Notes: generated from the sequence alone by a model not told the origin. Counted from the first letter of the stretch, positions 50,110 through 59,592 are shown. The stretch is DNA of 64,000 nucleotides from Pseudomonas segetis (GCF_900188155.1 NZ_FZOG01000001.1:248001-312000), one strand, 5' to 3'. Made by a program: numbers and translations.

Positions 50110-51033
50110 ATGAGCACAACACGCCTGCCGCCGCTTAATGCGGTGCGTGCCTTCGAGGCGGCGGGACGCTTGGGCAGCTATGTGGCTGCATCCAAGTCGC
50201 TGCACGTGACGCAACCGGCAATAGGTCGTCATGTGCGCCTGTTGGAAGACTGGCTTGGGGTGCAATTGCTCCAGCGCACATCGCGCGGGGTCAGGTTGAC
50301 TGCGGCCGGGCAGCGCTACTACGACAAGATTTCAGTGGCGCTGCAGCAGATCGCCGAGGCCAGCCTGGAACTGACCCCCGGTGGCGCGGCGCGCTGGCTA
50401 AAAATCCTTGTGGTCCCGGCATTTGCCAAGCGCTGGCTGATGCCTCACCTGGATGCACTGCGTCAGGAGCGGCCAGGCTTGAAAGTAGCGATTGAACCCA
50501 ACCCGACTTTCACCGAGGTGGATGCCAACGTGGCCAGCCTGGGGATTGTGTACGGCATGCCCGGTGATTTCGCCCAGAGTCAGGGCATGTTGCTCCATCC
50601 CCAGGTGTTTCCCGTGTGTTCGCCGGCCTATTTGGAGACGCACGGCCCGCTGCATAGTATTGAAGAACTGGCGCAGCACGAGTTGATCCACGTCGATGAA
50701 GGCAGTTGGTGGAACGCTTGGCTGGCTGCGAACAACCAGGCGTTTCGAGTCAGCTCGGAGGTGCGCTATGTGAGCAACGACCACGCCTTGTCGATGGCGG
50801 AGGCCGGTGCTGGTATTGCGCTGGCCAATGATGTGCTGGTGCGCAAAGAGCTGGAGTCCGGTCTGTTGGTCAGGCCGCTGCCAAACCAGGTGCGCCTGGA
50901 CAGCTACCAGTTGCTGATCCCACCTGGGCCGCGAAGTGCTGACATGCAATGGTTTGAAGTCTGGCTGCAAACCACACTGGCCAGGGAGTTTCCCGAGTCG
51001 ACGCCGGATGCGGTCGCGGCTCAACTCGCCTGA
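50110..51033 (+). CDS. LysR-family transcriptional regulator (GcvA-like)
   Basis: A 307-residue LysR regulator. The N-terminal helix-turn-helix (LPPLNAVRAFEAAGRLGSYV, SKSLHVTQPAIGRHVRLLED) has the GcvA-type PPLNALR-AFEA opening; the effector domain runs from about 92 to 297 (LKILVVPAFAKRWLMPHL and GIALANDVLVRKELESGLLV). The frame is open to 50026, but the ATG at 50110 is the family start; the ribosome-binding site is weak. It is divergent from the ABC importer-amidase operon, its likely target. The effector is unknown. Confidence 0.92.
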   Translation: MSTTRLPPLNAVRAFEAAGRLGSYVAASKSLHVTQPAIGRHVRLLEDWLGVQLLQRTSRGVRLTAAGQRYYDKISVALQQIAEASLELTPGGAARWLKILVVPAFAKRWLMPHLDALRQERPGLKVAIEPNPTFTEVDANVASLGIVYGMPGDFAQSQGMLLHPQVFPVCSPAYLETHGPLHSIEELAQHELIHVDEGSWWNAWLAANNQAFRVSSEVRYVSNDHALSMAEAGAGIALANDVLVRKELESGLLVRPLPNQVRLDSYQLLIPPGPRSADMQWFEVWLQTTLAREFPESTPDAVAAQLA

Positions 51034-51057
51034 CCTGGGTTTCAAGCCCTGAATGAG

Positions 51058-51768
51058 TCAGATTCTGCGCAGGCTGCTTGTACATGCCTTGGGATCGTAG
51101 TTGCCGACATAGGGGTTGCTCCAACCCATGATGCAGCCCAGTTGCTGGTTGCGTTGGCGCTCCCAGTTTTTAACCGGATAAGTACGATTCCAGACGTCAT
51201 ACAGTTGGCGGTTCTTTTTCGATAAGCGCAGCTTGTAGCGGTCGCTCATGTACAGGTAGGTGCGGGCGATCATGCCGCGTACTGATTTGCGTGGCATTGC
51301 GACCCTGGCTTTGAAATCCACTACCATCGGGCAGGCGCCATATTGGCTGGGGGGCTGTGGCAGCCAGCCGTAGCGGAAGTTGCTGCGGTCGCCGTTGATC
51401 TCGCCGATACCGGGCACCAGGTTGAACAGGTCGGCTTCGGCGCGCTGGTAGATCTTGTCGTTTTTCGAGCAATTCTTGCGCCCGCCATGCTGCCAGCACT
51501 GGCGCTGATGACCAATTTCCCAGGCCGGGACTATATGCTCCCACTCGATACGTGAGGCACGGCTACGGTTTTTACGTGGCTTGTAGCCGCAACTCCTGAG
51601 GTCGACATGCTTGCCGCTGAATTTGCAGCCGCAGTAGAACTCGGTCGATTGCTTGGCATAGAGCTTCCAGCCGATCTTCTTGGCCTCGTTGAAGGTACGA
51701 GGCGGGCTTGCCCAGACACTGGCGCACAGGAGCAGGCAAGCCAGGCCGGCAATCAAACGAACAAACAT
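51058..51768 (-). CDS. Extracellular/periplasmic endonuclease I (EndA/Dns family)
   Basis: A 236-residue secreted DNase. A signal peptide (MFVRLIAGLACLLLCASVWA) is followed by the endonuclease I domain: FYCGCKF, the catalytic WEHIVPA (His general base), NFRYGWLP with the metal-binding Asn region, and eight or more cysteines likely forming disulfides. Length is normal for periplasmic EndA. It degrades double-stranded DNA outside the cytoplasm, for example during DNA uptake or nutrient scavenging (family knowledge). Divergent from yaeQ and convergent with the LysR gene. Confidence 0.92.
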   Translation of the reverse strand: MFVRLIAGLACLLLCASVWASPPRTFNEAKKIGWKLYAKQSTEFYCGCKFSGKHVDLRSCGYKPRKNRSRASRIEWEHIVPAWEIGHQRQCWQHGGRKNCSKNDKIYQRAEADLFNLVPGIGEINGDRSNFRYGWLPQPPSQYGACPMVVDFKARVAMPRKSVRGMIARTYLYMSDRYKLRLSKKNRQLYDVWNRTYPVKNWERQRNQQLGCIMGWSNPYVGNYDPKACTSSLRRI

Positions 51769-51989
51769 GCAGCTTCGTCCAAAAGGGACGCATCATAGCA
51801 ACTGGCGAGCATTTGCCAAGGCTGGATAAGCAGTTGTATCTACTCATAAATTTATTTTTCACGGGGATGATTCAAGCCAGCCAAACGCGGTTGATGGTCT
51901 CCATCGATCAGACCCTGGACGTGATCCTGACGTACGCAGCCCGCATCGGGTAGACTTGCCGCCTATTTGATCAGCCAAGAAGCTCGCCC

Positions 51990-52529
51990 ATGGCCCTGCC
52001 TTCCACTACGTACAAAATTGAGTTGAACCTTACCGATATCGATCGTGGGGTTTACCAAAACCTGCGTTTCACGGTCGCTCGACACCCCTCCGAGACGGAA
52101 GAGCGTCTGGCTGTGCGCCTGATTGCCTATGCGCTGTTCTATGACGAGCAACTGGCATTTGGTCGCGGCCTGTCGGATGTCGATGAGCCTGCGCTGTGGG
52201 AAAAGAGCCTGGATGACCGCGTGCTGCACTGGATCGAAGTGGGGCAGCCAGACAGTGATCGCATTACCTGGTGCTCGCGGCGTACCGAGAAATTCAGCCT
52301 GGTTGCCTATGGCAGCCTGCGCGTCTGGCAGACCAAGGTGCTGGCGCCAGTGCTGGGCTTGAAGAACATCAATGTAGTCGCGCTGGGCCAGGAAGAGTTG
52401 GCCAGCCTGGCCCTGGATATGCCACGCGCGCTGAACTGGAGCGTGATGATCAGTGACGGCGAGTTGTTCGTCACTGACGAGCGTGGCCAGCATGAGATAC
52501 CCATGGAGTGGCTCAAGGGCAGCCGCTAG
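51990..52529 (+). CDS. yaeQ: YaeQ family protein
   Basis: A 179-residue member of the YaeQ family, whose fold resembles PD-(D/E)XK nucleases. MALPSTTYKIELNLTDIDRG, RHPSETEERLAVRLIAYALF, DEPALWEKSLDDRVLHWIEVG and the C-terminal half fit the family closely. YaeQ was once reported to compensate for loss of RfaH; its biochemical function is unsettled. The ATG at 51990 has AAGAAG upstream. It ends at a strong hairpin shared with the convergent transporter gene. Confidence 0.93.
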   Translation: MALPSTTYKIELNLTDIDRGVYQNLRFTVARHPSETEERLAVRLIAYALFYDEQLAFGRGLSDVDEPALWEKSLDDRVLHWIEVGQPDSDRITWCSRRTEKFSLVAYGSLRVWQTKVLAPVLGLKNINVVALGQEELASLALDMPRALNWSVMISDGELFVTDERGQHEIPMEWLKGSR

Positions 52530-52540
52530 GCATTGCCGTT

Positions 52541-52573
52541 ACCGAGGGTGAACAGCGCGTGTTCACCCTCGGT
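52541..52573. terminator. Perfect 14-bp hairpin between convergent genes
   Basis: ACCGAGGGTGAACA, loop GCGCG, TGTTCACCCTCGGT. There is no T-run on either side, but its strength and position between the yaeQ and NRAMP-like stops suggest a transcript end. Confidence 0.65.
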
Positions 52574-52602
52574 GGTTTCACCAGTCAGTGGCTCGCTTGC
52601 AA

Positions 52603-53829
52603 TCAAGACATCCAGAACTTGATAAACGAATTGAACGACAGCGCCACGCCCACGCAGGTGGCAATCACTGCCAGAATGCCAAAGCCGAGCATCCAGTTCG
52701 GGTGACGGTAATCCTTGCCGACAATATTCGATTTCTTCGCTGCAATCAGGATGCAGCCCAGTGCCAGCGGTAGCACCAGGGCGTTGAGCGTACCAGCAAC
52801 TACCAGCACCTTGACCGGTTTGCCGACCAGGCTGTAGATCAGTGTCGAGCAGAGGATAAAGGCGATTACCACGCGTTGATTGTGACGCTTGATGCTCTCA
52901 TGCAGCGAGTACATGAAGCTGACGCTGGTGTATGCCGCGCCGATTACAGAGGTGATCGAAGCTGCAAGCAGCACCACACCAAACATTTTGTAGCCTATGG
53001 TGCCCATCGAGTGCGAGAACACCGAGGCGGCTGGGTTACCCGGGTCAAGCATCAACCCCTGGCTGACCACGCCAAGTGCGGCAAGAAACAGGCACACACG
53101 CACGGCACCCGTGGTGGCGATACCAATGACCGCGGCGCGAGTGACTGCGCCGACGTTTTCGATGCCGGTGATCCCAGCATCAACCAGGCGATGGCCGCCG
53201 GAGAAGGAAATGTAGCCGCCGACTGTGCCGCCTACCAGGGTTACGATTGGCAGCAGCAGGAGCATCGGGTCATCCGGGTTGATGCTTTGCGACAAGGCCT
53301 CAAGCAGTGGTGGGTTCGATTGCAGCATGGCGTAGCCGATCATGCACAGCATTACCAGGCCAAGCAGTTGCATGACCTTGTCCATGACCCGCGCAGCATT
53401 GCGCATCATGAAAATACCGATGATGGCGACCGCCGCGATGATCGAGCCCAGCACCGGTGGCACGTCGAACAACACGTTCATGGCCAAGCCCGCGCCACCG
53501 ATATTGCCGATGTTGAAGGCGATACCTCCGAGCACGATAAACCCGGAAATCAGGTGGCCAGCTCCAGGCAGTACCTTGTTGGCCACGTCCTGGCCGCGCA
53601 GGTTGGAGACGCTGAGGATGCGCCAGATATTCAGTTGCGCGCCTATATCAATCAGCAATGATATGAGAATGGCAAAGGCGAAGCTGGCCATGTATTTGGC
53701 GGTGAACAACGAAGTCTGGGTGAGAAACGCCGGCCCAATCGATGAGGTCGCCATGATGAATATAGCGCCACGCATTACGCTGCGCTGTTGCCCAGGGGCG
53801 GTGTCGAGGGTGCTTGCCGTTGGTTGCAT
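52603..53829 (-). CDS. NRAMP-fold transporter (YcsG-like) of the 5-oxoproline operon
   Basis: A 408-residue membrane protein with about 11 helices and NRAMP-family similarity. The TM1 DPGN metal-binding motif of true NRAMP transporters aligns with TAKY (residues 43-46, after IGPAFLTQTSLF), and the TM6 MPH motif is replaced in YISFSGGHRLVDAG. It is therefore unlikely to carry Mn2+ or Fe2+. Its place beside ycsI- and pxp-type genes, as in Bacillus ycsFGI-kip, points to an organic substrate such as 5-oxoproline (inference). The ATG at 53829 has GAAGG upstream. It is the distal gene of the operon. Confidence 0.82.
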   Translation of the reverse strand: MQPTASTLDTAPGQQRSVMRGAIFIMATSSIGPAFLTQTSLFTAKYMASFAFAILISLLIDIGAQLNIWRILSVSNLRGQDVANKVLPGAGHLISGFIVLGGIAFNIGNIGGAGLAMNVLFDVPPVLGSIIAAVAIIGIFMMRNAARVMDKVMQLLGLVMLCMIGYAMLQSNPPLLEALSQSINPDDPMLLLLPIVTLVGGTVGGYISFSGGHRLVDAGITGIENVGAVTRAAVIGIATTGAVRVCLFLAALGVVSQGLMLDPGNPAASVFSHSMGTIGYKMFGVVLLAASITSVIGAAYTSVSFMYSLHESIKRHNQRVVIAFILCSTLIYSLVGKPVKVLVVAGTLNALVLPLALGCILIAAKKSNIVGKDYRHPNWMLGFGILAVIATCVGVALSFNSFIKFWMS

Positions 53830-53925
53830 GATTACCTTCTTTTTTTTGGAGTTTGGCAGGTCGTTTTTAGAAAAGCGGAGTGCTCTGATTGTTATTGGGT
53901 GAAGCCTTGAGGTTGTTCTGGGGCC

Positions 53926-54717
53926 TTAGATCACGCCCAACTGCTCATTGCGCACATCACAAATAAGCATGTGGCCCGGTGCATGGGTAATCGCCAGTGG
54001 CGGTTTGCTGTGCATGGCCACAGCCTGTGGAGTTACGCCGCACGCCCAGAACACCGGGACTTCGCCTTCATTGAGTCGTGATGCGTTGCCAAAGTCCGGT
54101 TGCGCCAGGTCGCCAATGCCCAGCGCTGCGGGGTCGCCAATGTGTACCGGAGCGCCATGGACGCCGGGGAAGCGTGAGGTCACCTGTACGGCGCGCACCA
54201 CTTTTTCGGTAGGCATCGGCCGCATGCTGACCACCATCGGGCCGCTGAACTGGCCGGCAGGACGGCACTGACGATTGCTGATGTACATGGGCACGTTGTG
54301 GTTGTCTTCGATATGCCTGACCGGCACATCATTGGCCAACAGGGCGCTTTCAAAGCTGAAGCTGCAACCGATCAGGAAAGCCACCATATCGTCTTGCCAG
54401 TGGGCCGAGATATCGCAGACTTCCTCCTCGAGCACGCCGTGCCGGTAAATCCGGTACCTGGGCAAATCAGTGCGGATGTCCGCGCCGGGTGCGGCATAGC
54501 GCGATACGGCTGAGCCAACATCGGTGACATCCAGCAGCGGGCAGGCTTGCGGATTGCGCTGGCAGAACAACAGAAAGTCGTAGGCCTGCGCTTGATTTAC
54601 AATCAACAAATTCGCCTGGGCAAAGCCAGCAGCCAATCCGGCGGTGGGGCCGGTAAATTCTCCCCGGCGAATTTTCTGGCGCAATTGCCCAGGGCTCAAA
54701 CTGTTCAGTGGCTGCAT
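53926..54717 (-). CDS. D-glutamate cyclase family protein (DUF1445, YcsI-like)
   Basis: A 263-residue cytoplasmic protein annotated in databases as putative hydro-lyase and belonging to the D-glutamate cyclase family, which interconverts D-glutamate and 5-oxo-D-proline. LRQKIRRGEFTGPTAGLA, PQACPLLDVTDVGS, FLIGCSFSFESALL and ITHAPGHMLICD are conserved positions. The frame is open to 54747, but the ATG at 54717 has GGAG eight bases upstream. It sits directly after pxpC, fitting a role in feeding 5-oxoproline to PxpABC. The exact reaction here is inferred. Confidence 0.87.
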   Translation of the reverse strand: MQPLNSLSPGQLRQKIRRGEFTGPTAGLAAGFAQANLLIVNQAQAYDFLLFCQRNPQACPLLDVTDVGSAVSRYAAPGADIRTDLPRYRIYRHGVLEEEVCDISAHWQDDMVAFLIGCSFSFESALLANDVPVRHIEDNHNVPMYISNRQCRPAGQFSGPMVVSMRPMPTEKVVRAVQVTSRFPGVHGAPVHIGDPAALGIGDLAQPDFGNASRLNEGEVPVFWACGVTPQAVAMHSKPPLAITHAPGHMLICDVRNEQLGVI

Positions 54718-54737
54718 GGCCGAGTCTCCGAAAGCCC

Positions 54738-55658
54738 TTAAGCCCACTGGGCCAGTAGCTGTTTATGTAGGCGTTGGGCTGCTTCCAGCGCCATGGGTTT
54801 AAGCTGCAACTCAGTGCCGGGCAGGCACTGCGCCAATTGAGCGACGGCACTTGGTGTCAGCGCGCCAAGACGCGGGTAGCCACCAATGGTTTGCCGGTCG
54901 TTGAGCAGCACAATGGGTTGGCCATCGCTCGGCACCTGAATGGCGCCGAGCGGCACACCTTCAGACACCATCTGCTGGCGCTCGCAACGCAGCGTCGGGC
55001 CGAGCAGCCGAATGCCCATGCGGTCGGCACGCTGATCAACCTTCCAACTGCTGTTGAATGCATCGAACAGGCTTTGGCCGCTGAAATCTGCAATCTGTGC
55101 ACCTAAAACCACAGGCAGGACAATTTTTGTCGGGCGTTGCGGCAACAGTTGCGGATCCAGTTCCCGTGGTGTGGGAAGGCGGCTGGTGTCGCGCCATTGC
55201 AGGCGATCATTGGTTTGCAGTGGCTGGCCATCACCATGCAAGCCGCCGAGCTGGTCGCGTTTCACACTGGAGCAACTGCCCAATACCTGTGGCGCGACAA
55301 AGCCTCCGGGTGCCGCGATATAGGCGCGCACGCCTGCGACTGGTGTTTGCAAGCGCAGGCGCTGGCCGCGACGAATCTTGAAGCTGCGCCCCGGGCTGAT
55401 GGCTTGATCATCCAGTTGGGCGCCCAGGTCCGCGCCACACAGCGCCAGGCAGGTGTCGGCTTCGGCGAGTAGTTCGAGGTTGCCAAGGGTGACTTCGATC
55501 ACCGCCGCATCAAGCGGGTTGCCGAGCAGCCAGTTGGCCCAGTTCTGTGCGATCCAGTCAGCGCCGCCACCCTGGGTTACACCCAGGTGACGTACACCGA
55601 CGCGACCCATGTCCTGCAGGTTCGCGAGGGCGCCACTGCGTTCAATCAACAGGCTCAT
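54738..55658 (-). CDS. pxpC: 5-oxoprolinase subunit C (KipA/YbgK family)
   Basis: A 306-residue biotin-dependent-carboxylase-like protein, one of three subunits of bacterial ATP-dependent 5-oxoprolinase, which opens 5-oxoproline to glutamate. Features: LANLQDMGRVGVRHLGVTQG at the N-terminus, GGFVAPQVLGSCSS and DRMGIRLLGP, then EGVPLGAIQVPSDGQPIVLL near the C-terminus. The start overlaps the pxpB stop (ATGA). In Bacillus the homologue KipA counteracts KipI; the enzymatic role is the better general assignment. Confidence 0.93.
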   Translation of the reverse strand: MSLLIERSGALANLQDMGRVGVRHLGVTQGGGADWIAQNWANWLLGNPLDAAVIEVTLGNLELLAEADTCLALCGADLGAQLDDQAISPGRSFKIRRGQRLRLQTPVAGVRAYIAAPGGFVAPQVLGSCSSVKRDQLGGLHGDGQPLQTNDRLQWRDTSRLPTPRELDPQLLPQRPTKIVLPVVLGAQIADFSGQSLFDAFNSSWKVDQRADRMGIRLLGPTLRCERQQMVSEGVPLGAIQVPSDGQPIVLLNDRQTIGGYPRLGALTPSAVAQLAQCLPGTELQLKPMALEAAQRLHKQLLAQWA

Positions 55659-56359
55659 GATTTGGCCTCAAAAGGGGTGTCATCGCCGCCCAGCTTGATA
55701 AATTCGGCATGATCAATAGGGATAAAGCGGACGCGGTCACCGGGTTGCAGCAAGCTGTAGCCATCCAGTTCGCGGTCAAACAGGCGCGCTGGGCTGCGCC
55801 CGATCAGGTTCCAGCCCCCCGGCGATTGCAGCGGGTAAATCGCGGTCTGCCGATCAGCAATGCCCAGGCTGCCTGCCGGAACCTGCTGGCGCGGCGTGCT
55901 CAGGCGTGGGCTGGCAAGCACTTGATCAACCAGGCCCATAAAGGCATAGCCGGGGGCGAAGCCCAAGGCGAACACCTGGTAGGTGTGCTCGCTATGCAAC
56001 TTTATGACCCCGGCATCACCCAGCCCGGTGCGTTCGCCGATGGCTTGCAGTTCAGGACCGACGCTGCGCTGGTACCACACGGGAATTTGTTGTTCACGCC
56101 CGGCTTTGCTGGCTTGGGGTTGCAAGTCAGCCAAGGCCTGTTGAATCAATAGGCGCGCCTGGCGATCGTCAATTTGCTTGAGGTCATATTGCAGCAACAC
56201 CGTGGTGTAGGAGGGGACCAACTCCAGCAAGGCGCCGGCGAATGTCTCGCGCAGGCGCTCGGTGGCGGCCAGCAGCCAAGGCATGTTGTCTTCGTCGATC
56301 TGGTCAAACAGGCGCAGCATCAGGCTGTCGATGGCAACCACTTCAATGCGCAGCTTCAT
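55655..56359 (-). CDS. pxpB: 5-oxoprolinase subunit B (KipI/YbgJ family)
   Basis: A 234-residue cyclophilin-like protein of the KipI/PxpB family. Conserved stretches: [36 protein letters not shown] and [19 protein letters not shown]. It works with PxpC and PxpA to hydrolyse 5-oxoproline using ATP. Overlaps of four bases with both neighbours (ATGA) show a tightly coupled pxpA-pxpB-pxpC unit. Confidence 0.94.
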   Translation of the reverse strand: MKLRIEVVAIDSLMLRLFDQIDEDNMPWLLAATERLRETFAGALLELVPSYTTVLLQYDLKQIDDRQARLLIQQALADLQPQASKAGREQQIPVWYQRSVGPELQAIGERTGLGDAGVIKLHSEHTYQVFALGFAPGYAFMGLVDQVLASPRLSTPRQQVPAGSLGIADRQTAIYPLQSPGGWNLIGRSPARLFDRELDGYSLLQPGDRVRFIPIDHAEFIKLGGDDTPFEAKS

Positions 56360-57105
56360 GCTGGAAGGGCCTTCAATGCAGCACGAATCTGTTGCACCGC
56401 AGCAATCGAGCCGGCGTTATCGCCATGCACGCAAAGGGTATCGGCACGCAGTTGCAAGCTGCTGCCATCCTCGGCGGTCAGGGCGGTGCCAGTGGCAAGG
56501 TCGGTGGCTTGCTTGACGATGGTCTCAGCCTTGTGGTGCACCGCGCCTGGTTTGGCGCGGGAGACCAGCATGCCGGCGGCATCATAGGCGCGGTCGGCAA
56601 ATACCTCGAACCACAGCTTGATCCCTATTTCATCGGCAAGGCGCTGGCTGGCGCTGTTGTCGCGGGTCGACATCAGCATCAGTGGCAATTCGGGGTTGTA
56701 GCGGGCAACCGCCTGCATGACTGCACGCAGCGAGTCGGGGTTGCGCATCATGTCGTTGTACATAGCCCCATGTGGCTTGACGTAGCTGACCTGGGTGCCT
56801 TCGGCGCGGCAAATGCCTTCGAGCGCGCCAATCTGATAGAGCAGCATGTCTTCGATTTCCTGCGGGCTGCAGGCCATGGAGCGACGACCAAAACCGACCA
56901 GGTCGGGATAGGCCGGATGTGCGCCGATGCGTACTTGATGAGCCACCGCAAGGGCCACTGTACGGCGCATGATGCTGGGGTCCGAGGCGTGGAAGCCGCA
57001 GGCGATATTGGCGCAGTCGATGAACGGCATTACTTCGGCGTCGAGGCCCATGCGCCACGCACCAAAGCTCTCACCGATATCGCAATTGAGGAGTAAACGA
57101 CTCAT
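56356..57105 (-). CDS. pxpA: 5-oxoprolinase subunit A (LamB/YcsF family)
   Basis: A 249-residue TIM-barrel protein of the LamB/YcsF family. [47 protein letters not shown] and VKPHGAMYN are highly conserved. The open frame to 57135 is ignored because GGGGAT lies before the ATG at 57105. First gene of the operon and divergent from a MarR-like regulator. The operon reads pxpA, pxpB, pxpC, ycsI-like, NRAMP-like. Confidence 0.95.
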   Translation of the reverse strand: MSRLLLNCDIGESFGAWRMGLDAEVMPFIDCANIACGFHASDPSIMRRTVALAVAHQVRIGAHPAYPDLVGFGRRSMACSPQEIEDMLLYQIGALEGICRAEGTQVSYVKPHGAMYNDMMRNPDSLRAVMQAVARYNPELPLMLMSTRDNSASQRLADEIGIKLWFEVFADRAYDAAGMLVSRAKPGAVHHKAETIVKQATDLATGTALTAEDGSSLQLRADTLCVHGDNAGSIAAVQQIRAALKALPA

Positions 57106-57171
57106 TGAAATCCCCTGTTTATTATTGGCGTTCAAAATGCGAACTAGAATTTCTTTGACAAAACGATGATA

Positions 57172-57185
57172 TTTTATCGATAAAA
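57172..57185. promoter_or_regulatory. Palindromic operator in the pxpA/MarR gap
   Basis: TTTTATCGATAAAA is a perfect 14-bp palindrome. A good -35 (TTGACA at 57155-57160) lies just before it on the plus strand, so a bound repressor would overlap the -10 region of the MarR-like gene. Confidence 0.6.
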
Positions 57186-57309
57186 CGTCAATGTATTTTT
57201 TGCCGAGAATCTTCCGGCCAGTCGTCTGCCAGACAAATGGCTTTGTTGTATGCTTGCCAGCTGCTGACCCTAAACCCCATAAAAACCTTCGCCTAGCAAC
57301 GGACTCCAG

Positions 57310-57837
57310 ATGACCGACGGCAACTCCTCACGACCCGCGCGCAGCTCGATTGTGGCCTCCAGCCACCTGGCGGAGCAGTCACAAGAACTCTCGCAAATGG
57401 AGTTCGGCATGATCATCGCGGGTAACGCCTTCATGCGCTGGATGGAACGCTGCATGAAGGCCGCGGGTGGCGTTGAAATGAATGCCCTCGATGTGATGGT
57501 GCTGCACAATCTGGTCAGTCGTGGCCGGGCGAAGCGCCAGGCCGATCTCTGTCTGCTGCTCAATATCGAAGACACCCATACCGTCACCTATGCCCTGAAA
57601 AAGCTGGGCAAGCTGGGGTTGGTGTCGGGAAGCAAGCAAGGCAAGGAAATGTTCTATCAGGCCACTGAAAAGGGGCTTGAGCTTTGCGCCGAATACATCG
57701 AGATTCGCCAAGAGTGCCTGATTTCCGCCTTTGAAAACCTCAATATCAATCCCGAGGACATTCATCGCCTCGCGGGTATGTTGCGCGCGATGTCCGGGCT
57801 TTATGACCAGGCCGCACGCGCTGCGACCTCTTTGTAA
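57310..57837 (+). CDS. MarR-like winged-helix regulator
   Basis: A 175-residue DNA-binding protein of the MarR/winged-helix superfamily. Helical segments surround [20 protein letters not shown], the recognition helix region [20 protein letters not shown] and the wing [20 protein letters not shown]. The first 30 residues are Ser-rich and probably disordered. Divergent from pxpA with a palindrome between, so it is the likely operon regulator; the ligand could be 5-oxoproline or glutamate (inference). recJ follows after 39 bases. Confidence 0.85.
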   Translation: MTDGNSSRPARSSIVASSHLAEQSQELSQMEFGMIIAGNAFMRWMERCMKAAGGVEMNALDVMVLHNLVSRGRAKRQADLCLLLNIEDTHTVTYALKKLGKLGLVSGSKQGKEMFYQATEKGLELCAEYIEIRQECLISAFENLNINPEDIHRLAGMLRAMSGLYDQAARAATSL

Positions 57838-57876
57838 GTCTGTGCAGGCCTGTGCAGCCCTCCTGGATACTGATTA

Positions 57877-59592
57877 ATGCGTATTGAACCTCGTCCACTG
57901 CCAGACATACTGCCCGACCTGGGCAGCCTGCCACCTTTGCTGACGCGCCTGTATGCCGCGCGCGGCGTGCAATCGATCGCTGAGTTGGATAAAGGACTGG
58001 CGCGATTGATCCCCTACCAGCAACTCAAGGGGATCGATGCGGCGGTTGATTTGTTGGTGGCAGGCCTTGAGCAGCGCCAGCGCATGCTGATTGTTGGTGA
58101 CTTCGACGCCGATGGCGCCACGGCCAGCACTGTGGGCGTGCTGGGCTTGCGAATGCTGGGCGCAGCCCATGTCGATTACCTGGTACCCAATCGCTTTGAA
58201 TATGGCTATGGCCTGACCCCGGAAATCGTTGCCGTGGCACTTGAGCGTGAGCCGCAATTGCTGATCACCGTTGATAACGGCATTTCCAGTGTCGAGGGTG
58301 TGGCGGCAGCCAAGTCTGCGGGTTTGAGTGTGCTTGTTACCGATCACCACCTGCCTGGGCCGGAGTTGCCGGCGGCTGATGCAATCGTCAACCCCAACCA
58401 GCCTGGCTGCGAGTTTCCGAGCAAGGCGCTGGCCGGTGTCGGCGTGATGTTCTATGTACTGCTGGCGCTGCGTGCGCGCTTGCGGACTATCGGCTGGTTC
58501 ACCCAGCGCGCGATAGCAGAGCCGAATCTGGCTGAGTTGTTGGATTTGGTTGCACTGGGCAGTGTTGCAGACGTGGTGCCGCTGGATGCCAATAACCGCA
58601 TCCTGGTGCATCAGGGCCTGGCGCGGATTCGTGCCGGTCGCGCGCGCCCCGGTCTACGGGCGGTGCTGGAGGTTGCGGGGCGTCCCCATGGACGTATCAC
58701 TTCTACCGACCTGGGCTTTATCCTCGGGCCGCGCTTGAATGCGGCTGGGCGGTTGGACGATATGAGCCTGGGTATCGAGTGCCTGCTGTGTGAAGACGAA
58801 GCGCTGGCCCGTGACATGGCCGTTGAGCTTGATCAACTTAACCAGGATCGCAAAAGCATCGAGCAAGGCATGCAGCGCGAGGCCCTGGCGCAACTCAAGG
58901 AGTTACCGGTTGAGCAGATGCCCTTTGGTTTGTGCCTATACGAACCGGATTGGCACCAGGGGGTCATCGGAATTCTCGCCTCGCGCCTGAAAGAGCGCTA
59001 TCACCGGCCAACCATTGCCTTTGCCGATGCCGGTGATGGTCTGCTCAAGGGGTCTGCGCGGTCGGTCCCAGGTTTTCATATTCGCGATGCGCTCGATGCC
59101 GTTGCAGCCAGGCATCCGGGGTTGATCAGCAAGTTTGGAGGTCATGCCATGGCGGCGGGCTTGTCCTTGCCTGCAGTTAATTTTCCGGCCTTCGCCGAGG
59201 CATTTGATGGCGAGGTGCGCCGCCAGTTGAACGAAGATGACCTTACCGGACGCCTGTTTTCAGATGGCACACTGTCGCTTGCCGAGTACAACCTTGAGCT
59301 GGCACGGGCACTGCGTAATGCCGGGCCTTGGGGACAGCATTTCCCCGAACCGCTTTTTCATGGTGCATTCCAGCTTGTGCAGCAGCGTTTGGTGGGTGAA
59401 AAACACCTGAAAATGGTACTTAAAACCGAGTGTGGCGGACAAACCCTGGACGCCATCGCCTTCAATATCGACCGTGACCAGTGGCCGAACCCGACCGTGC
59501 GCTGGGTCGAACTGGCCTATAAGCTCGACGTGAATGAGTACCGCGGCAACGAAACGGTACAGCTCATGGTTGCCCATCTGGCGGCTCGCTAA
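57877..59592 (+). CDS. recJ: Single-stranded-DNA-specific 5'-3' exonuclease RecJ
   Basis: Degrades single-stranded DNA 5' to 3' in RecF-pathway recombination and mismatch repair. The 571-residue protein has the DHH phosphoesterase motifs: VGDFDADGATA (motif I), ITVDNGIS, VTDHHLPGPELP (DHH), GSVADVVPL and the DHHA1 region with SKFGGHAMAAGL, plus a C-terminal OB domain. Length is normal. The ATG at 57877 is the family start; the ribosome-binding site is weak. Core Pseudomonas gene that closes the accessory stretch. Confidence 0.97.
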   Translation: MRIEPRPLPDILPDLGSLPPLLTRLYAARGVQSIAELDKGLARLIPYQQLKGIDAAVDLLVAGLEQRQRMLIVGDFDADGATASTVGVLGLRMLGAAHVDYLVPNRFEYGYGLTPEIVAVALEREPQLLITVDNGISSVEGVAAAKSAGLSVLVTDHHLPGPELPAADAIVNPNQPGCEFPSKALAGVGVMFYVLLALRARLRTIGWFTQRAIAEPNLAELLDLVALGSVADVVPLDANNRILVHQGLARIRAGRARPGLRAVLEVAGRPHGRITSTDLGFILGPRLNAAGRLDDMSLGIECLLCEDEALARDMAVELDQLNQDRKSIEQGMQREALAQLKELPVEQMPFGLCLYEPDWHQGVIGILASRLKERYHRPTIAFADAGDGLLKGSARSVPGFHIRDALDAVAARHPGLISKFGGHAMAAGLSLPAVNFPAFAEAFDGEVRRQLNEDDLTGRLFSDGTLSLAEYNLELARALRNAGPWGQHFPEPLFHGAFQLVQQRLVGEKHLKMVLKTECGGQTLDAIAFNIDRDQWPNPTVRWVELAYKLDVNEYRGNETVQLMVAHLAAR

